The notes under the pieces are model-generated. The model saw only the letters and a list, made by a program, of their open reading frames with translations, was not told the DNA's origin and searched no databases. 64,000 bases of DNA from Saprospirales bacterium (GTDB taxonomy: Bacteria > Bacteroidota > Bacteroidia > Chitinophagales > Saprospiraceae): positions 1 to 64,000 of the forward strand of contig JADJTT010000013.1 of NCBI GenBank assembly GCA_016711045.1, written 5' to 3'. How positions within the stretch are numbered: position 1 is the first letter of the stretch; every line of letters begins with the position of its first letter. A program made the translations under genes and the position numbers. Below, piece by piece: positions 43,901 through 52,006 of the stretch.

Positions 43901-46900
43901 CCGGCGAAAAAGCCACCTGGCTGATCCAGTCTGCCGTAAAGCAGATTAAAGTGCTTTTTGAAGTGGAACGCGAAGGCAAACTCCTCCGCAGCGAATGGGT
44001 TGATGTAAAAAGAGCCGCTAAACTGACGCAGGAAATTCAGGAGGCGGACCGGGGCAATATTCAGGTCCATATCCATTTTGCAGGCCTGAACCGGTCCTTT
44101 GACCTAACCCAAACGATCGTGGTCCCCTGGACTAACAAGCAGCTCAAGGTTGAACTGGCCACCTTCCGCGACAAGCTCCTTCCTGGATCGGAAGAAGAAT
44201 GGCGGGTGAAGATCAAAGGCCCCAAGGGCGAAAAAGTGACGGCAGAAATGGTTGCCGCGATGTACGATGCTTCGCTGGACCAATTTGCGGCCCATGATTG
44301 GGCTTTCCAGCCCTATCCTTCCAGAAGTAGCGGCACGATGAGCATCCGCCCTAAAGGATACGAGGCGAAAAGCGCCAATTACTTGTTTTATCCCAATCAG
44401 CCGTGGGAAGAAGTATTATCCCGTACCTACCGTTCCTTGAATTGGTTTAATTACCCCTTCTACCGGTATGAAATAATGGCATCGCGGGCACTGGATGACA
44501 GTGTTGAGTTCACGAATCAATCAATTGAAGCTGCGCCCAAAATGGCCATGAAGATGGATGCGGATGGAGTCCCCGATATGGAAGATTCTATAGCCCCGTC
44601 ACCGCCACCACCACCTTCTCCTTATTCGGTTGAGGAGGGAAATCAAGCGGAAAAACCCGAAGCCTACAACAAATCAGAGCCACTGCCCGTAAAAGTTCGT
44701 ACAGACCTGGATGAAACCGTCTTTTTTATGCCCGACCTGATGACGGACGAAGAAGGCAACATCATCCTCCGGTTTAAAATGAAAGAAGCGCTTACCCGCT
44801 GGAAACTCCTCGGCTTCGCCCATACCCTCAACCTGGAATCGGGCATCCTGCGCCAGGAAGTGATCACGCAAAAGGAACTCATGGTGCTGCCCAACCCGCC
44901 GCGTTTCTACCGCGAACGCGATGAGATCGAATTTACGGCCAAAGTAGTCAACCTGACCGACAAAACACTTCGAGGAAATGGTGAACTGCAGCTCCTCAAT
45001 CCATTGAATACCACACCGGTATACAAGTGGCTGGACAACCCGCAGTTCAACCAGAACTTTACCGTCGAACCCGGACAATCCGCCCGCCTCGCCTGGCGCT
45101 TTAAAGTCCCTGATGTAAATGAAGTGTCTGTTATCGAGCATACCGTGGTGGCCGCAGCCGGCGACTTTCAGGATGCCGAACGCGCCGCCGCCCCCGTGCT
45201 GTCCAACCGCATGCTGGTGACGGAAACCCTGCCATTGCCAGTGAAAGGGGAGCAAACCCGCACCTTCGTCATGCAAAGTCTGGCTACCAATACCTCTACG
45301 ACCCTGGCCAACCAGCGCTTTACCCTGGAATTTACTTCCAACCCAGCCTGGTATGCCGTACAGGCTTTACCATACCTGATGGAATATCCATACGAATGTA
45401 CGGAGCAGATTTTCTCCCGCTTCTATGCCAACAGCCTGGCGACCTCCGTGGCCAATTCCCACCCGAAAGTCAAAGAGGTCTTCGACAAATGGAGGGATAC
45501 ACCGGCCATGGAGAGCAACCTGACTAAAAATGAGGAACTCAAATCGGCGCTCCTCCAGGAAACCCCTTGGGTGCTCCAGGCCCTTAGTGAGGAGGAACAA
45601 AAACGCAACATCGGCCTGCTGTTCGATCTCAACCGCATGGGCAAAGAACAAGCCGCGGCCCTCGATAAGATCCGTGAGCGCCAGCTTCCTGGCGGTGGGT
45701 TCAGCTGGTTCCCCGGCGAACGCGACAACTGGTATATCACCCAGTATATCGTAGAGGGAATGGCACACCTCCACAATCTGGGCGTAGCCAGCATTGTCGA
45801 AGATCCCCAAACCTGGAATATGGTAAAACCGGCCGTAGGGTATATCGATCAGCGAATGGTGGAGTGGTACCGCGATCTGGAAAAATCGATTGGCAAAGAC
45901 AAAGAGGAGTGGGAAAAGGACCACCTCTCTCCAATTGTCATTCACTACCTATATACCCGCTCTTTTTTCCTCGCAGCGAATAGTCCGACCCGGATTCCGC
46001 TCGATGGAAAAATAGAAGAGGTCTATCAGTACTGCATCCAACAGGCCGAAAAGTACTGGCTCAACAAAGGTATTTACCAGGAAGGGATGCTGGCCCTGGC
46101 GCTGCACCGTTCCGGCAATGAAACGCCTGCTCAATCGATCATGCGCTCGCTCAAAGAACGCGCGCTGCTGCACGAGGAGTTGGGGATGTATTGGAAATTC
46201 AACCGGGGCTATTTCTGGTATGAGCACCCCATCGAGACCCAGTCCCTGCTCATTGAGGCTTTCGACGAGGTAGCCAAAGATCCGGCATCTGTCGAAGCCA
46301 TGAAGATCTGGTTGTTGAAAAACAAGCAGACTAACAACTGGAAAACCACCAAAGCTACTGCTTCTGCCGTATATGCGTTGTTGCGAAGCGGCGACAACTG
46401 GCTCCTTTCCGATGAACCGGTGAGGATTACCCTGGGTGTGAATCCAAGTAAGAAAACAGCCATCTGGAATAAGGTCATCGGTCAGGCACAACAAAAAGCG
46501 GAAGCTGGCACAGGCTATTTCAAAGTGGGCTTTGACGGAGAAAATGTCGATGCCGAAATGGGTACGGTGACCGTCCAAAACCCCAACAAAGTCATCGCTT
46601 GGGGAGGCATTTACTGGCAGTATTTTGAGGACCTGGACAAGATCAAGGGATTTGAAGAAACGCCGCTGACGCTCAAGCGCCAATACTTCGTAGCCGAACT
46701 GACGGATACCGGGGAAAAGATCAGGCCTTTAGCCGCCGGAGAAGCGCTCCATCCAGGCGATAAAGTCGTGGTTCGGATCGAACTGCGTGTAGACCGGCCG
46801 ATGGAATATATCCACCTCAAAGACATGCGCCCCAGTGGTTTTGAGCCGATCCAGGTGCTGAGTCAATACAAGTGGCAGGGTGGCCTGGGGTATTACGAAA

Positions 46901-47082
46901 GCCCTCGAGATGCCTCTACCAACTTCTTTATCAGCTATTTGCCTCAGGGCACCCACGTGTTTGAATATCCGCTGCGCGTGGTGCATAAAGGCGATTTCTC
47001 CACCGGCATCACGACCCTGCAATGCATGTATGCCCCGGAATTTTCAAGTCACTCGGAAGGAATCCGGGTAAAAGTAGAGTAG
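40915..47082 (+). CDS. Alpha-2-macroglobulin family protein (large paralogue)
   Basis: 2,055 residues, intact. Signal sequence (ILLALLAVFTLTILYSF), then an extra N-terminal helical, TPR-like region of about 350 residues (YLEALDRLLDQHAKSPLVTE) not seen in the other copy, MG-type repeats (SFFLDRSIYRPGQTIYFKAL), a Pro-rich linker near 1228 (SIAPSPPPPPSPYS) that could serve as bait region, and the thioester YPYECTEQIFSRF (Cys near 1495). The C-terminus has the receptor-binding-like domain. Proposed to trap proteases in the periplasm or at the surface. The two copies in one window differ in anchoring: this one has no lipobox Cys. Confidence 0.95.
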   Translation: MRKPILLALLAVFTLTILYSFHNQSHFSHMSPTPPDDYESEWKIIDSLENQGLPKSALEKVETLYERAKKEENAPQLVKTLLYKGKYIMQLEEEGQVASIQMLEKETAAAEFPAQPILQSILAEVYQRYLSDQYWRLADRQSTSEFQPDDIQTWTVDHFEKRIGELFWASLKNKDLVKTPISGFTAITTPGNEQDELRPTLFDFLAHRAIDYFMNEQSHLSQPAYRFYIDQEEAFADVEVFVRTSFNTPDTASYHYQTILLLQDLLRLRMRDSKNTAALLDADLQRLRFVYDKSVLDVKKERYLEALDRLLDQHAKSPLVTEVLYLKAYYYYQEGFLEEDQADSPKADYWKKAHQLCEDAIERFPASVGASQCKSLLRTLEERELRFQVEWVNIPEQPILARVDFRNLSHVYGRVIQMNEKRKEQFEKAQEKSSETALNYLKDLPPTASWDFDLPATGDYHSHSAELKMDALSPGKYLVMISSSSDFSMDGYTGYVFTHVSNLGYWEHREEGGKLAFVVFDRQTGVPQEGVTGEFWRRNYNSIFRKYEWKKAGSSKSDARGFLRPDVEEKNDYYNLLLRNGNDTLYLEDGFSTYYYSRTKNTYQQTSFFLDRSIYRPGQTIYFKALVLEKNESGMPRIVANAPVTIKMRDANYQEVGKLELRTNAYGTVTGTFKAPEGGLLGSMHLESSSGNTRQYFRVEEYKRPKFEVTFKDITEAYRLDDEVKITGHALGFAGNNIDGADVKYRVVREVSYPWWGGWYRSSRPSGQSMEIINGTLETDANGQFVITFQAKPDRSVDPKTQPQFTFRVYADVTDITGETHSSESYVSLGYLALKAAITLPDEMSVEDLQTIPIQTQNLQGQFEPAKGTLRLDLLQTPDQLFANRYWNASDMHMIPEAEFRKDFPQYAYDQEDKIQNWKVKRMVLENPFNTAENTSMSLGRVRLEPGVYLLTLQTADKYGQKVEVKKWVTLYDPSGKKMATNDWGWVHLEKNTLEPGEKATWLIQSAVKQIKVLFEVEREGKLLRSEWVDVKRAAKLTQEIQEADRGNIQVHIHFAGLNRSFDLTQTIVVPWTNKQLKVELATFRDKLLPGSEEEWRVKIKGPKGEKVTAEMVAAMYDASLDQFAAHDWAFQPYPSRSSGTMSIRPKGYEAKSANYLFYPNQPWEEVLSRTYRSLNWFNYPFYRYEIMASRALDDSVEFTNQSIEAAPKMAMKMDADGVPDMEDSIAPSPPPPPSPYSVEEGNQAEKPEAYNKSEPLPVKVRTDLDETVFFMPDLMTDEEGNIILRFKMKEALTRWKLLGFAHTLNLESGILRQEVITQKELMVLPNPPRFYRERDEIEFTAKVVNLTDKTLRGNGELQLLNPLNTTPVYKWLDNPQFNQNFTVEPGQSARLAWRFKVPDVNEVSVIEHTVVAAAGDFQDAERAAAPVLSNRMLVTETLPLPVKGEQTRTFVMQSLATNTSTTLANQRFTLEFTSNPAWYAVQALPYLMEYPYECTEQIFSRFYANSLATSVANSHPKVKEVFDKWRDTPAMESNLTKNEELKSALLQETPWVLQALSEEEQKRNIGLLFDLNRMGKEQAAALDKIRERQLPGGGFSWFPGERDNWYITQYIVEGMAHLHNLGVASIVEDPQTWNMVKPAVGYIDQRMVEWYRDLEKSIGKDKEEWEKDHLSPIVIHYLYTRSFFLAANSPTRIPLDGKIEEVYQYCIQQAEKYWLNKGIYQEGMLALALHRSGNETPAQSIMRSLKERALLHEELGMYWKFNRGYFWYEHPIETQSLLIEAFDEVAKDPASVEAMKIWLLKNKQTNNWKTTKATASAVYALLRSGDNWLLSDEPVRITLGVNPSKKTAIWNKVIGQAQQKAEAGTGYFKVGFDGENVDAEMGTVTVQNPNKVIAWGGIYWQYFEDLDKIKGFEETPLTLKRQYFVAELTDTGEKIRPLAAGEALHPGDKVVVRIELRVDRPMEYIHLKDMRPSGFEPIQVLSQYKWQGGLGYYESPRDASTNFFISYLPQGTHVFEYPLRVVHKGDFSTGITTLQCMYAPEFSSHSEGIRVKVE

Positions 47083-47192
47083 GGGACTCCGGGCCTCCTG
47101 TCGGTGGAAAACGGGCAATTGTCGATAAGATTGAGTAATCTGCGAAAGGTTGAATAAGCTTGTAACGCATTTAAAAATAATTCCCTTTAAAC

Positions 47193-47909
47193 ATGGAATC
47201 ATTAGGAAAAGAAATCTTTCGTTTAGCCACTAAAACCGTTAAGAAAACGATTATGAGTACGGAAAAGGAAAAAAGCAACCAATCGGATGAACGGAGCAAG
47301 CATGCCGACTCCATTATCCGCAATCACGTGATCTGGTCGATGGGTGCTGGGTTTATTCCGGTGATCGTTGCCGATGTAATTGCCATCAGCGCATTACAGC
47401 TGGACATGATCCGTCAAATGTGCAGGGTATATGAGATCGATTTTTCTGAAACCCAGGGAAAAGCTATTGTCTCTTCGCTAACCAGTTCCACTATAGCCCG
47501 GGTAACAGCCGGAAGATTGCTCAAAATCATCCCCGGGGTAGGTAGTATTATAGGCGGCGTCACCTTGTCTGCTTTTGCCGGTGCATCGACGTACGCCCTT
47601 GGAGAGGTATTCAAAAAACATTTCGAAACCGGCGGGACGATCCTCGATTTCGATACCGACCGCCTGAAAAAGCTCTACAAAGAGAAATTTGAGAAAGGGA
47701 AAAAGGTTGTCGAAGATTGGCGCAAGCAGGAAGCTGTAGTAACTGGAGATGAGTGGGAAACCGCTGCTTCTGAACCTGCTACCCCAGTGGCGCCTTCTGG
47801 TGAAGCTATTCTTGCCCGCCTCAAAGAACTGGCAGCTTTGAAAGAACAAGGTGCGATCAACGAGGAGGAGTATGAACAGATGAAAAAGAAGTTGATCGAT
47901 CAGTTTTAA
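47193..47909 (+). CDS. DUF697/YcjF-like membrane protein with C-terminal SHOCT domain
   Basis: 238 residues. The central part has two hydrophobic segments (GAGFIPVIVADVIAISALQL and GSIIGGVTLSAFAGASTYAL) around a polar loop with DMIRQMCRVYEIDF, the DUF697 pattern. A linker rich in Glu, Ala and Pro leads to a 30-residue SHOCT domain (ILARLKELAALKEQGAINEE) at the extreme C-terminus, a short oligomerisation module. The first ATG is used; MSTEKEK 21 codons later is an alternative. Its stop overlaps the 3' end of the convergent tsaD gene. Confidence 0.85.
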   Translation: MESLGKEIFRLATKTVKKTIMSTEKEKSNQSDERSKHADSIIRNHVIWSMGAGFIPVIVADVIAISALQLDMIRQMCRVYEIDFSETQGKAIVSSLTSSTIARVTAGRLLKIIPGVGSIIGGVTLSAFAGASTYALGEVFKKHFETGGTILDFDTDRLKKLYKEKFEKGKKVVEDWRKQEAVVTGDEWETAASEPATPVAPSGEAILARLKELAALKEQGAINEEEYEQMKKKLIDQF

Positions 47910-48920
47910 TCCTCGCCGGGCGCCCAACGGGCAATAGGCGCGACATCCTGGGTGGAAAACTGTCCGCGAAGGTATTTGTAATACCCGGCCACAGCGACCA
48001 TGGCGGCGTTATCTGTCGAAAATTCGAGTTTCGGCAGGTATACCTCCCAGTTGTTTTTATCGCCGGTTTCCTGTAGTATTTTTTCGCAGGTAAGAATTTG
48101 CAGATACGCCGCCTGCAATAGCGATATGCCGGATCCTGGTCTCTTTGGCCGCTTTGGCGAGCCGTTTGACCAGGATCTGGACGATCTTGTATTGGATGGA
48201 AGCACAGAGATCGGCCAGATTATCCTCGATAAACCGGGGATTTTCGCTCATTTCCTTTTTTAAAAAGTACAAGATGGCCGTTTTCAGGCCGCTGAAACTG
48301 AAGTCCAACCCTTTTAACTGAGGTTCGGGAAAGTCAAAACGCACGTTTCCTTCCTGCGCCAGGCGGTCTATCTGCGGGCCGGCCGGATAGCCCAGCCCAA
48401 GCAATTTCCCTGTCTTGTCGAAGGCCTCACCTGCCGCATCGTCCAGGGTTTCTCCCAGCACAGTCATTTGGTGAAAATCATCTACCCGGAGTATTTGGGT
48501 ATGGCCTCCGGAGACGGTCAGGCACAGGAAGGGGAAAGGCGGATAAGGGGGCTCTGCAAAATGGGCCAGCACGTGGGCTTCCATGTGATTGACCTCGATA
48601 AGCGGTAGATCCAGACTCAATGCCAGCGCTTTGGCAAATGAAACGCCGACCAGCAGGGAGCCCAGTAAACCGGGCCCTCTTGTAAAAGCCACCGCCTGGA
48701 GTTCAGTTGGCAGAAGCCCCGCTTCTTTCAAGGCCCGGTCCACAACCGGAACGATGTGCACCTGGTGAGCCCGGGAAGCCACCTCTGGCACCACGCCGCC
48801 ATATTGCTCGTGTATTTCCTGATTGGCCACAAAATTGCTCAATACTACGCCGTTTTTAAAGATTGCCGCTGCAGTATCATCACAGGATGATTCAATGCCC
48901 AGAATGGCGATGTCTACCAT
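47906..48920 (-). pseudogene. tsaD: tRNA N6-threonylcarbamoyladenosine synthase subunit TsaD, one frameshift
   Basis: About 338 residues after correction. TsaD (Kae1) installs t6A at position 37 of ANN-decoding tRNAs and is essential in most bacteria. Motifs: ILGIESSCDDTAAAI, the metal-binding HMEAH in VNHMEAHVLAHF, SGGHTQI, LDDAAGEAFDKTGKLLGLGY, and GGVSANSYLRK. After SYLRK the frame breaks at a six-A run (48079-48084 as T on the plus strand); with five As it continues as ILQETGDKNNWEVYLPKLEF and STDNAAMVAVAGYYKY to the stop at 47906. Because the gene is normally essential, this is strong evidence for a sequence error. Confidence 0.92.
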
Positions 48921-48950
48921 AAAAACATGGTTTTTTACCCTTTATTAAGT

Positions 48951-49090
48951 ATTTGGAGTAGGGCGGCCGCCGGCCGGCCTACTCCAAATACACTTCAGTC
49001 ATCAAAATCATTTGGGAGTAGGGCGGCCGCCGGCCGGCCTACTCCAAATACACTTCAGTCATCAAATCATTTGGGAGTAGGGCGGCGGCC
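48951..49090. repeat. Tandem 59-bp repeat of GC-rich hairpins (2.5 copies)
   Basis: Units start at 48951, 49010 and 49069 (last one incomplete). Each begins ATTTGGGAGTAGGGCGGCCG and contains a palindrome whose outer arms are GGAGTAGG and CCTACTCC; units are joined by ACACTTCAGTCATCAAA. The first two units are nearly identical, so duplication was recent. It sits in the promoter region between the divergent tsaD and bactofilin genes. Confidence 0.8.
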
Positions 49091-49272
49091 CTCTACACCA
49101 GTCCAAATCAGGGAAATCTTTTGTTACTTTTCCCAAAAAAGTAGTCTGAATTGTAAGCTGGATTGCAAGGTAGCGATAAATCAGAGAAAAAATCAGGCGT
49201 GTCTGCTTATCATATCGCATATTCAGCTATATTTAAGCGATAAATGCTTTGTAACAAAAGTACTTTAATGTT
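49091..49272. other. Intergenic stretch without recognisable gene
   Basis: Together with the flanking repeats this forms a 484-bp gap between tsaD and the bactofilin gene. No coding signal, tRNA or obvious promoter box was found between the tandem repeat and the palindrome pair. Confidence 0.4.
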
Positions 49273-49312
49273 CTTTATAAGGATATCTGCGGCCGCAGAT
49301 ATCCTTATAAAG
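49273..49312. repeat. Perfect 40-bp palindrome
   Basis: Arms of 20 nt (CTTTATAAGGATATCTGCGG and its complement) meet at a GCGGCCGC centre. Its right end overlaps the next palindrome by five bases, so the two hairpins cannot form fully at the same time. Confidence 0.8.
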
Positions 49313-49350
49313 ACTGAATGGGCGGGCGGCGCCCGCCCATTCAGTCTTTA
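49308..49350. repeat. Perfect 43-bp palindrome, overlapping the previous one
   Basis: Arms of 21 nt (TAAAGACTGAATGGGCGGGC outward from the centre) surround one central G. It lies 55 bp before the bactofilin start, so it is probably in that gene's promoter or 5' leader. Confidence 0.8.
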
Positions 49351-49404
49351 CAAACTTATTTAAGTTACACTGTACTAAATAATATATGTAAAAATCCATT
49401 ACCC

Positions 49405-49797
49405 ATGGCGACTAATCTCAAAGAAAGACAAGCAGCGGAAAACGGCAAGGGCGGCCTTTCCACGGCCACTGGAACGGGCTCTAACACTTGTGTGATTTCA
49501 AAAGATACCGTTATTGAAGGCAACTTCTCAGCAGAACAGGATGTGCGGATCGATGGAACGATCAAGGGCGATGTGCGCTGCACCAAACGGATCGTTATCG
49601 GGGAGACTGGAAAAGTAGTCGGGAAGGTGAATGCCGAATCTGCTGTGGTTATGCGCGCTATAAACGGCGAAATAGCTATTCTCGATTTGCTTCAGCTCAA
49701 AGCTACGGCCTTGGTAGATGGTAATCTGCAGGCAAAATCCATCCTCGTAGAAGAAGGTGGAAGATACCTTGGTGAATGCCGGGTGGGCACCAAATAA
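49405..49797 (+). CDS. Bactofilin (polymer-forming cytoskeletal protein)
   Basis: 130 residues starting at ATG 49405 (MATNLKERQ). The core reads TVIEGNFSAEQDVRIDGTIK, then GDVRCTKRIVIGETGKVVGK, the right-handed beta-helix repeats of bactofilins, ending in EGGRYLGECRVG. Bactofilins form nucleotide-free filaments that scaffold cell-wall or envelope proteins. A strong terminator follows. The upstream in-frame extension is within the palindrome region and was rejected. Confidence 0.93.
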   Translation: MATNLKERQAAENGKGGLSTATGTGSNTCVISKDTVIEGNFSAEQDVRIDGTIKGDVRCTKRIVIGETGKVVGKVNAESAVVMRAINGEIAILDLLQLKATALVDGNLQAKSILVEEGGRYLGECRVGTK

Positions 49798-49831
49798 ACG
49801 CTTCGATTTCTCATTTTTTTTGGCTTGATTT

Positions 49832-49871
49832 AAAAAAAGGCAAAAGGATAGCTATCCTTTTGCCTTTTTTT
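49832..49871 (+). terminator. Perfect 20-bp stem terminator after bactofilin
   Basis: Arms AAAAAAAGGCAAAAGGATAG and its exact complement end in seven Ts. It lies 35 bp after the bactofilin stop and works in either direction by symmetry. Confidence 0.9.
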
Positions 49872-49954
49872 CGCATCTAACCTAGAGATTGAAGAGGGGA
49901 TATACCGTTATTTTCCGCAAAATTCTTATCATTGCAGCAAAACAAAACCCAGTT

Positions 49955-50538
49955 ATGAAATTGGTCATTAACCTCCTTTTGCTACCGCTCATCGGAGTGC
50001 TGATTTGGGTCCTTATCGGGAGCATCCGTGAACCTATTCACTTTCGCGCCGAAAAGGACAAGAGAGAACGCGCAGTGATCGATAAATTAATGGAGATCCG
50101 AAACGCTCAGGAACTGTATCGGTCCATCACCGGCAACTTTGCCGGGAACTTTGATACCCTGAAATATGTGCTTTCCTCCGACTCTTTTCGCATCATTCAG
50201 GTATTCGGCGACCCGGATGATCCGAACAACACGGAAGCCATTCGCTACGATACGATCTATCGTTCTTCTGCCGATTCCATAAAGTACATCGGGATGAATC
50301 TGGATTCCCTTCGCTATGTGCCCTACGGAGGAGGTGCTGTATTTGAAATTCAGGCTGATACCTGACCTACCAATCTACTCTTGTGCAGGTGGTAGAAGTG
50401 GGAGTCTCCCGGAAAGTATTTATGGGCACCTTTGCCGATATTAAATACAGCCGATACGATAATTCTTATGACCCTGAGAAAGTCATCAAGTTTGGTGATA
50501 TGGGGGCTCCAAACATTTCCGGAAATTGGGAAAGATAG
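49955..50538 (+). pseudogene. Single-pass membrane protein of unknown function, one frameshift
   Basis: About 193 residues after correction. ATG 49955 gives one N-terminal membrane helix (MKLVINLLLLPLIGVLIWVL) followed by a charged helix (EKDKRERAVIDKLMEIRNAQ) and a beta-rich periplasmic part, a layout recalling pseudopilins but without a prepilin cleavage site. The frame breaks at CC 50361-50362; adding a C gives ADTLTYQSTLVQVVEVGVSR and a stop at 50538. It overlaps the DUF3822 gene by 13 bp, suggesting co-translation. Family not recognised. Confidence 0.7.
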
Positions 50539-51389
50539 ACCTCGAAGTTTTCGAAGACAAATTCCTGAAAAAATACTCGATCTATTACGAACTGTCCATC
50601 CTGATTGGGGTGGACAGTTTGTGTTATTCTATTACTGATAAGTACCAGCAATTCCTGGGATTACGCAAATATTCCTACCCACAGCCCCTTTCTTCCTTTC
50701 GGGACCTGTCTGATCCCGTAGCGGCCATCATTCAGGAAGATACGCATTTGCGCAGGTCCTACTCCAGTGTCCGGCTGGGCTTTTTTCACCCTTATCTGGC
50801 ATTGGTGCCCAACAGGCTCTACAATGAAAAAGAACAGCGAGCGTATCTGGAAAAAATGCTTCGCCTGGAGCCGGATGATCAGTTGCTTTCCGACGAACTC
50901 CCTTTTGCCGATGCGATGGGGGTTTATCCGCTGAGCAATGCCTTGAAACAACAACTGATCCTCCAGTTTCCAGGCGCCTTATTTTGCCACGGGGCTTCTG
51001 CGCTTTCTAAAACCTTTTCCTCACTTCATCTCCAGCAGGCGCCTAAAAGGGTGTTTTTCAACCTGCGGGACGGTATGGTGCAGGTATTTGCTTTTGAAAA
51101 TGATGACCTGCTTTTTCTCAATACTTTTTCTTTCCTGGAAAGTACGGATCTCGTCTATTACCTGATGCTGGTTTATCAGCAGCTTTCCTGGAAACCGGAG
51201 GAAGTACCCCTCTGGGGTATTGGCCTATTGGTGGAAGATTCAGCCATTTTTCGGAATATCCGGCGGTATTTTCCTTCTTTTCAACTCCTGGTACTACCTC
51301 CACAAATGTACCATTTCGGTCCCCGGTTTGAATTGGATATGCGAAAACATTGGTTCTTCGACCTGTTTAGCGTAGCTGCAAACGGTTGA
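50526..51389 (+). CDS. DUF3822-family protein
   Basis: 287 residues, TTG start (GKIDLEVFEDKFLKKYSIYYEL). The layout fits the Bacteroidota DUF3822 family, an actin/ASKHA-like fold with two halves: VDSLCYSITD in the first and KRVFFNLRDGMVQVFAFEND in the second. The function is unknown. It is followed by rsmD after 40 bp, a conserved pairing in the phylum that hints at a role near rRNA modification or assembly. Confidence 0.85.
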   Translation: MGKIDLEVFEDKFLKKYSIYYELSILIGVDSLCYSITDKYQQFLGLRKYSYPQPLSSFRDLSDPVAAIIQEDTHLRRSYSSVRLGFFHPYLALVPNRLYNEKEQRAYLEKMLRLEPDDQLLSDELPFADAMGVYPLSNALKQQLILQFPGALFCHGASALSKTFSSLHLQQAPKRVFFNLRDGMVQVFAFENDDLLFLNTFSFLESTDLVYYLMLVYQQLSWKPEEVPLWGIGLLVEDSAIFRNIRRYFPSFQLLVLPPQMYHFGPRFELDMRKHWFFDLFSVAANG

Positions 51390-51429
51390 GGCCACCCCCG
51401 GGAATTCCCAAAATCAGAATAATTGGCGT

Positions 51430-52002
51430 ATGCGGATCATTGGCGGAAAATATAAAGGACGGAGGTTTTACCCTCCGGCTGATAAATGGCCGACCCGGCC
51501 TACTACCGATTTTGCCAAGGAAGGATTGTTTAATATCCTGAACAACCGGCTCGATTTTGAGTCCACCAAAATGCTCGATCTCTTTGGGGGAACCGGAAAC
51601 CATTCGTACGAGTTTATCTCCCGGGGCTGCCGGGATGTAACCTATGTCGATAAATTCCCCCCCTGCGTCAGTTTTGTGAAAAAAATTGCCCTGGACTTGG
51701 GTATTTTAGACCACATCCGCATCGTTAAGGCGGATGTGTTTCGTTTCATTGCGACAACCCCGGAACAATACGATTATATTTTTGCCGGACCACCCTATGC
51801 CCTCCCTGCGATCGATACGATTCCCGATCTGGTATTCCAGCATGGCCTGGTTAGAAAAGGAGGCCTTTTTGTGATGGAACACAACCCCAATCATTCCTAC
51901 CGGCAACATCCGAATTTCCGGGAGGAACGGCACTATGGAAAGACCATTTTTACTTTCTTTGGCAATCCAGAAGAAAAAACTGACGACGATACCAAAAATT
52001 GA
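51430..52002 (+). CDS. rsmD: 16S rRNA (guanine966-N2)-methyltransferase RsmD
   Basis: 190 residues. RsmD methylates G966 of 16S rRNA using S-adenosylmethionine. The N-terminus RIIGGKYKGRRFYPP and the SAM-binding motif MLDLFGGTGNHSYEFISRG are standard. The catalytic N/DPPY motif reads FAGPPYALPAID, with Gly in place of Asp. Two compensating changes in GG and CC runs (51785-51792) would restore ADPPY, so this may be a hidden double sequence error rather than real loss. The length is normal for the family. Confidence 0.9.
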   Translation: MRIIGGKYKGRRFYPPADKWPTRPTTDFAKEGLFNILNNRLDFESTKMLDLFGGTGNHSYEFISRGCRDVTYVDKFPPCVSFVKKIALDLGILDHIRIVKADVFRFIATTPEQYDYIFAGPPYALPAIDTIPDLVFQHGLVRKGGLFVMEHNPNHSYRQHPNFREERHYGKTIFTFFGNPEEKTDDDTKN

Positions 52003-52006
52003 TTAC

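Noticed and set aside
48951..49090. Possible CRISPR array
   Set aside because: The units are contiguous tandem copies with identical linkers and no variable spacers; there are no cas genes in the window.
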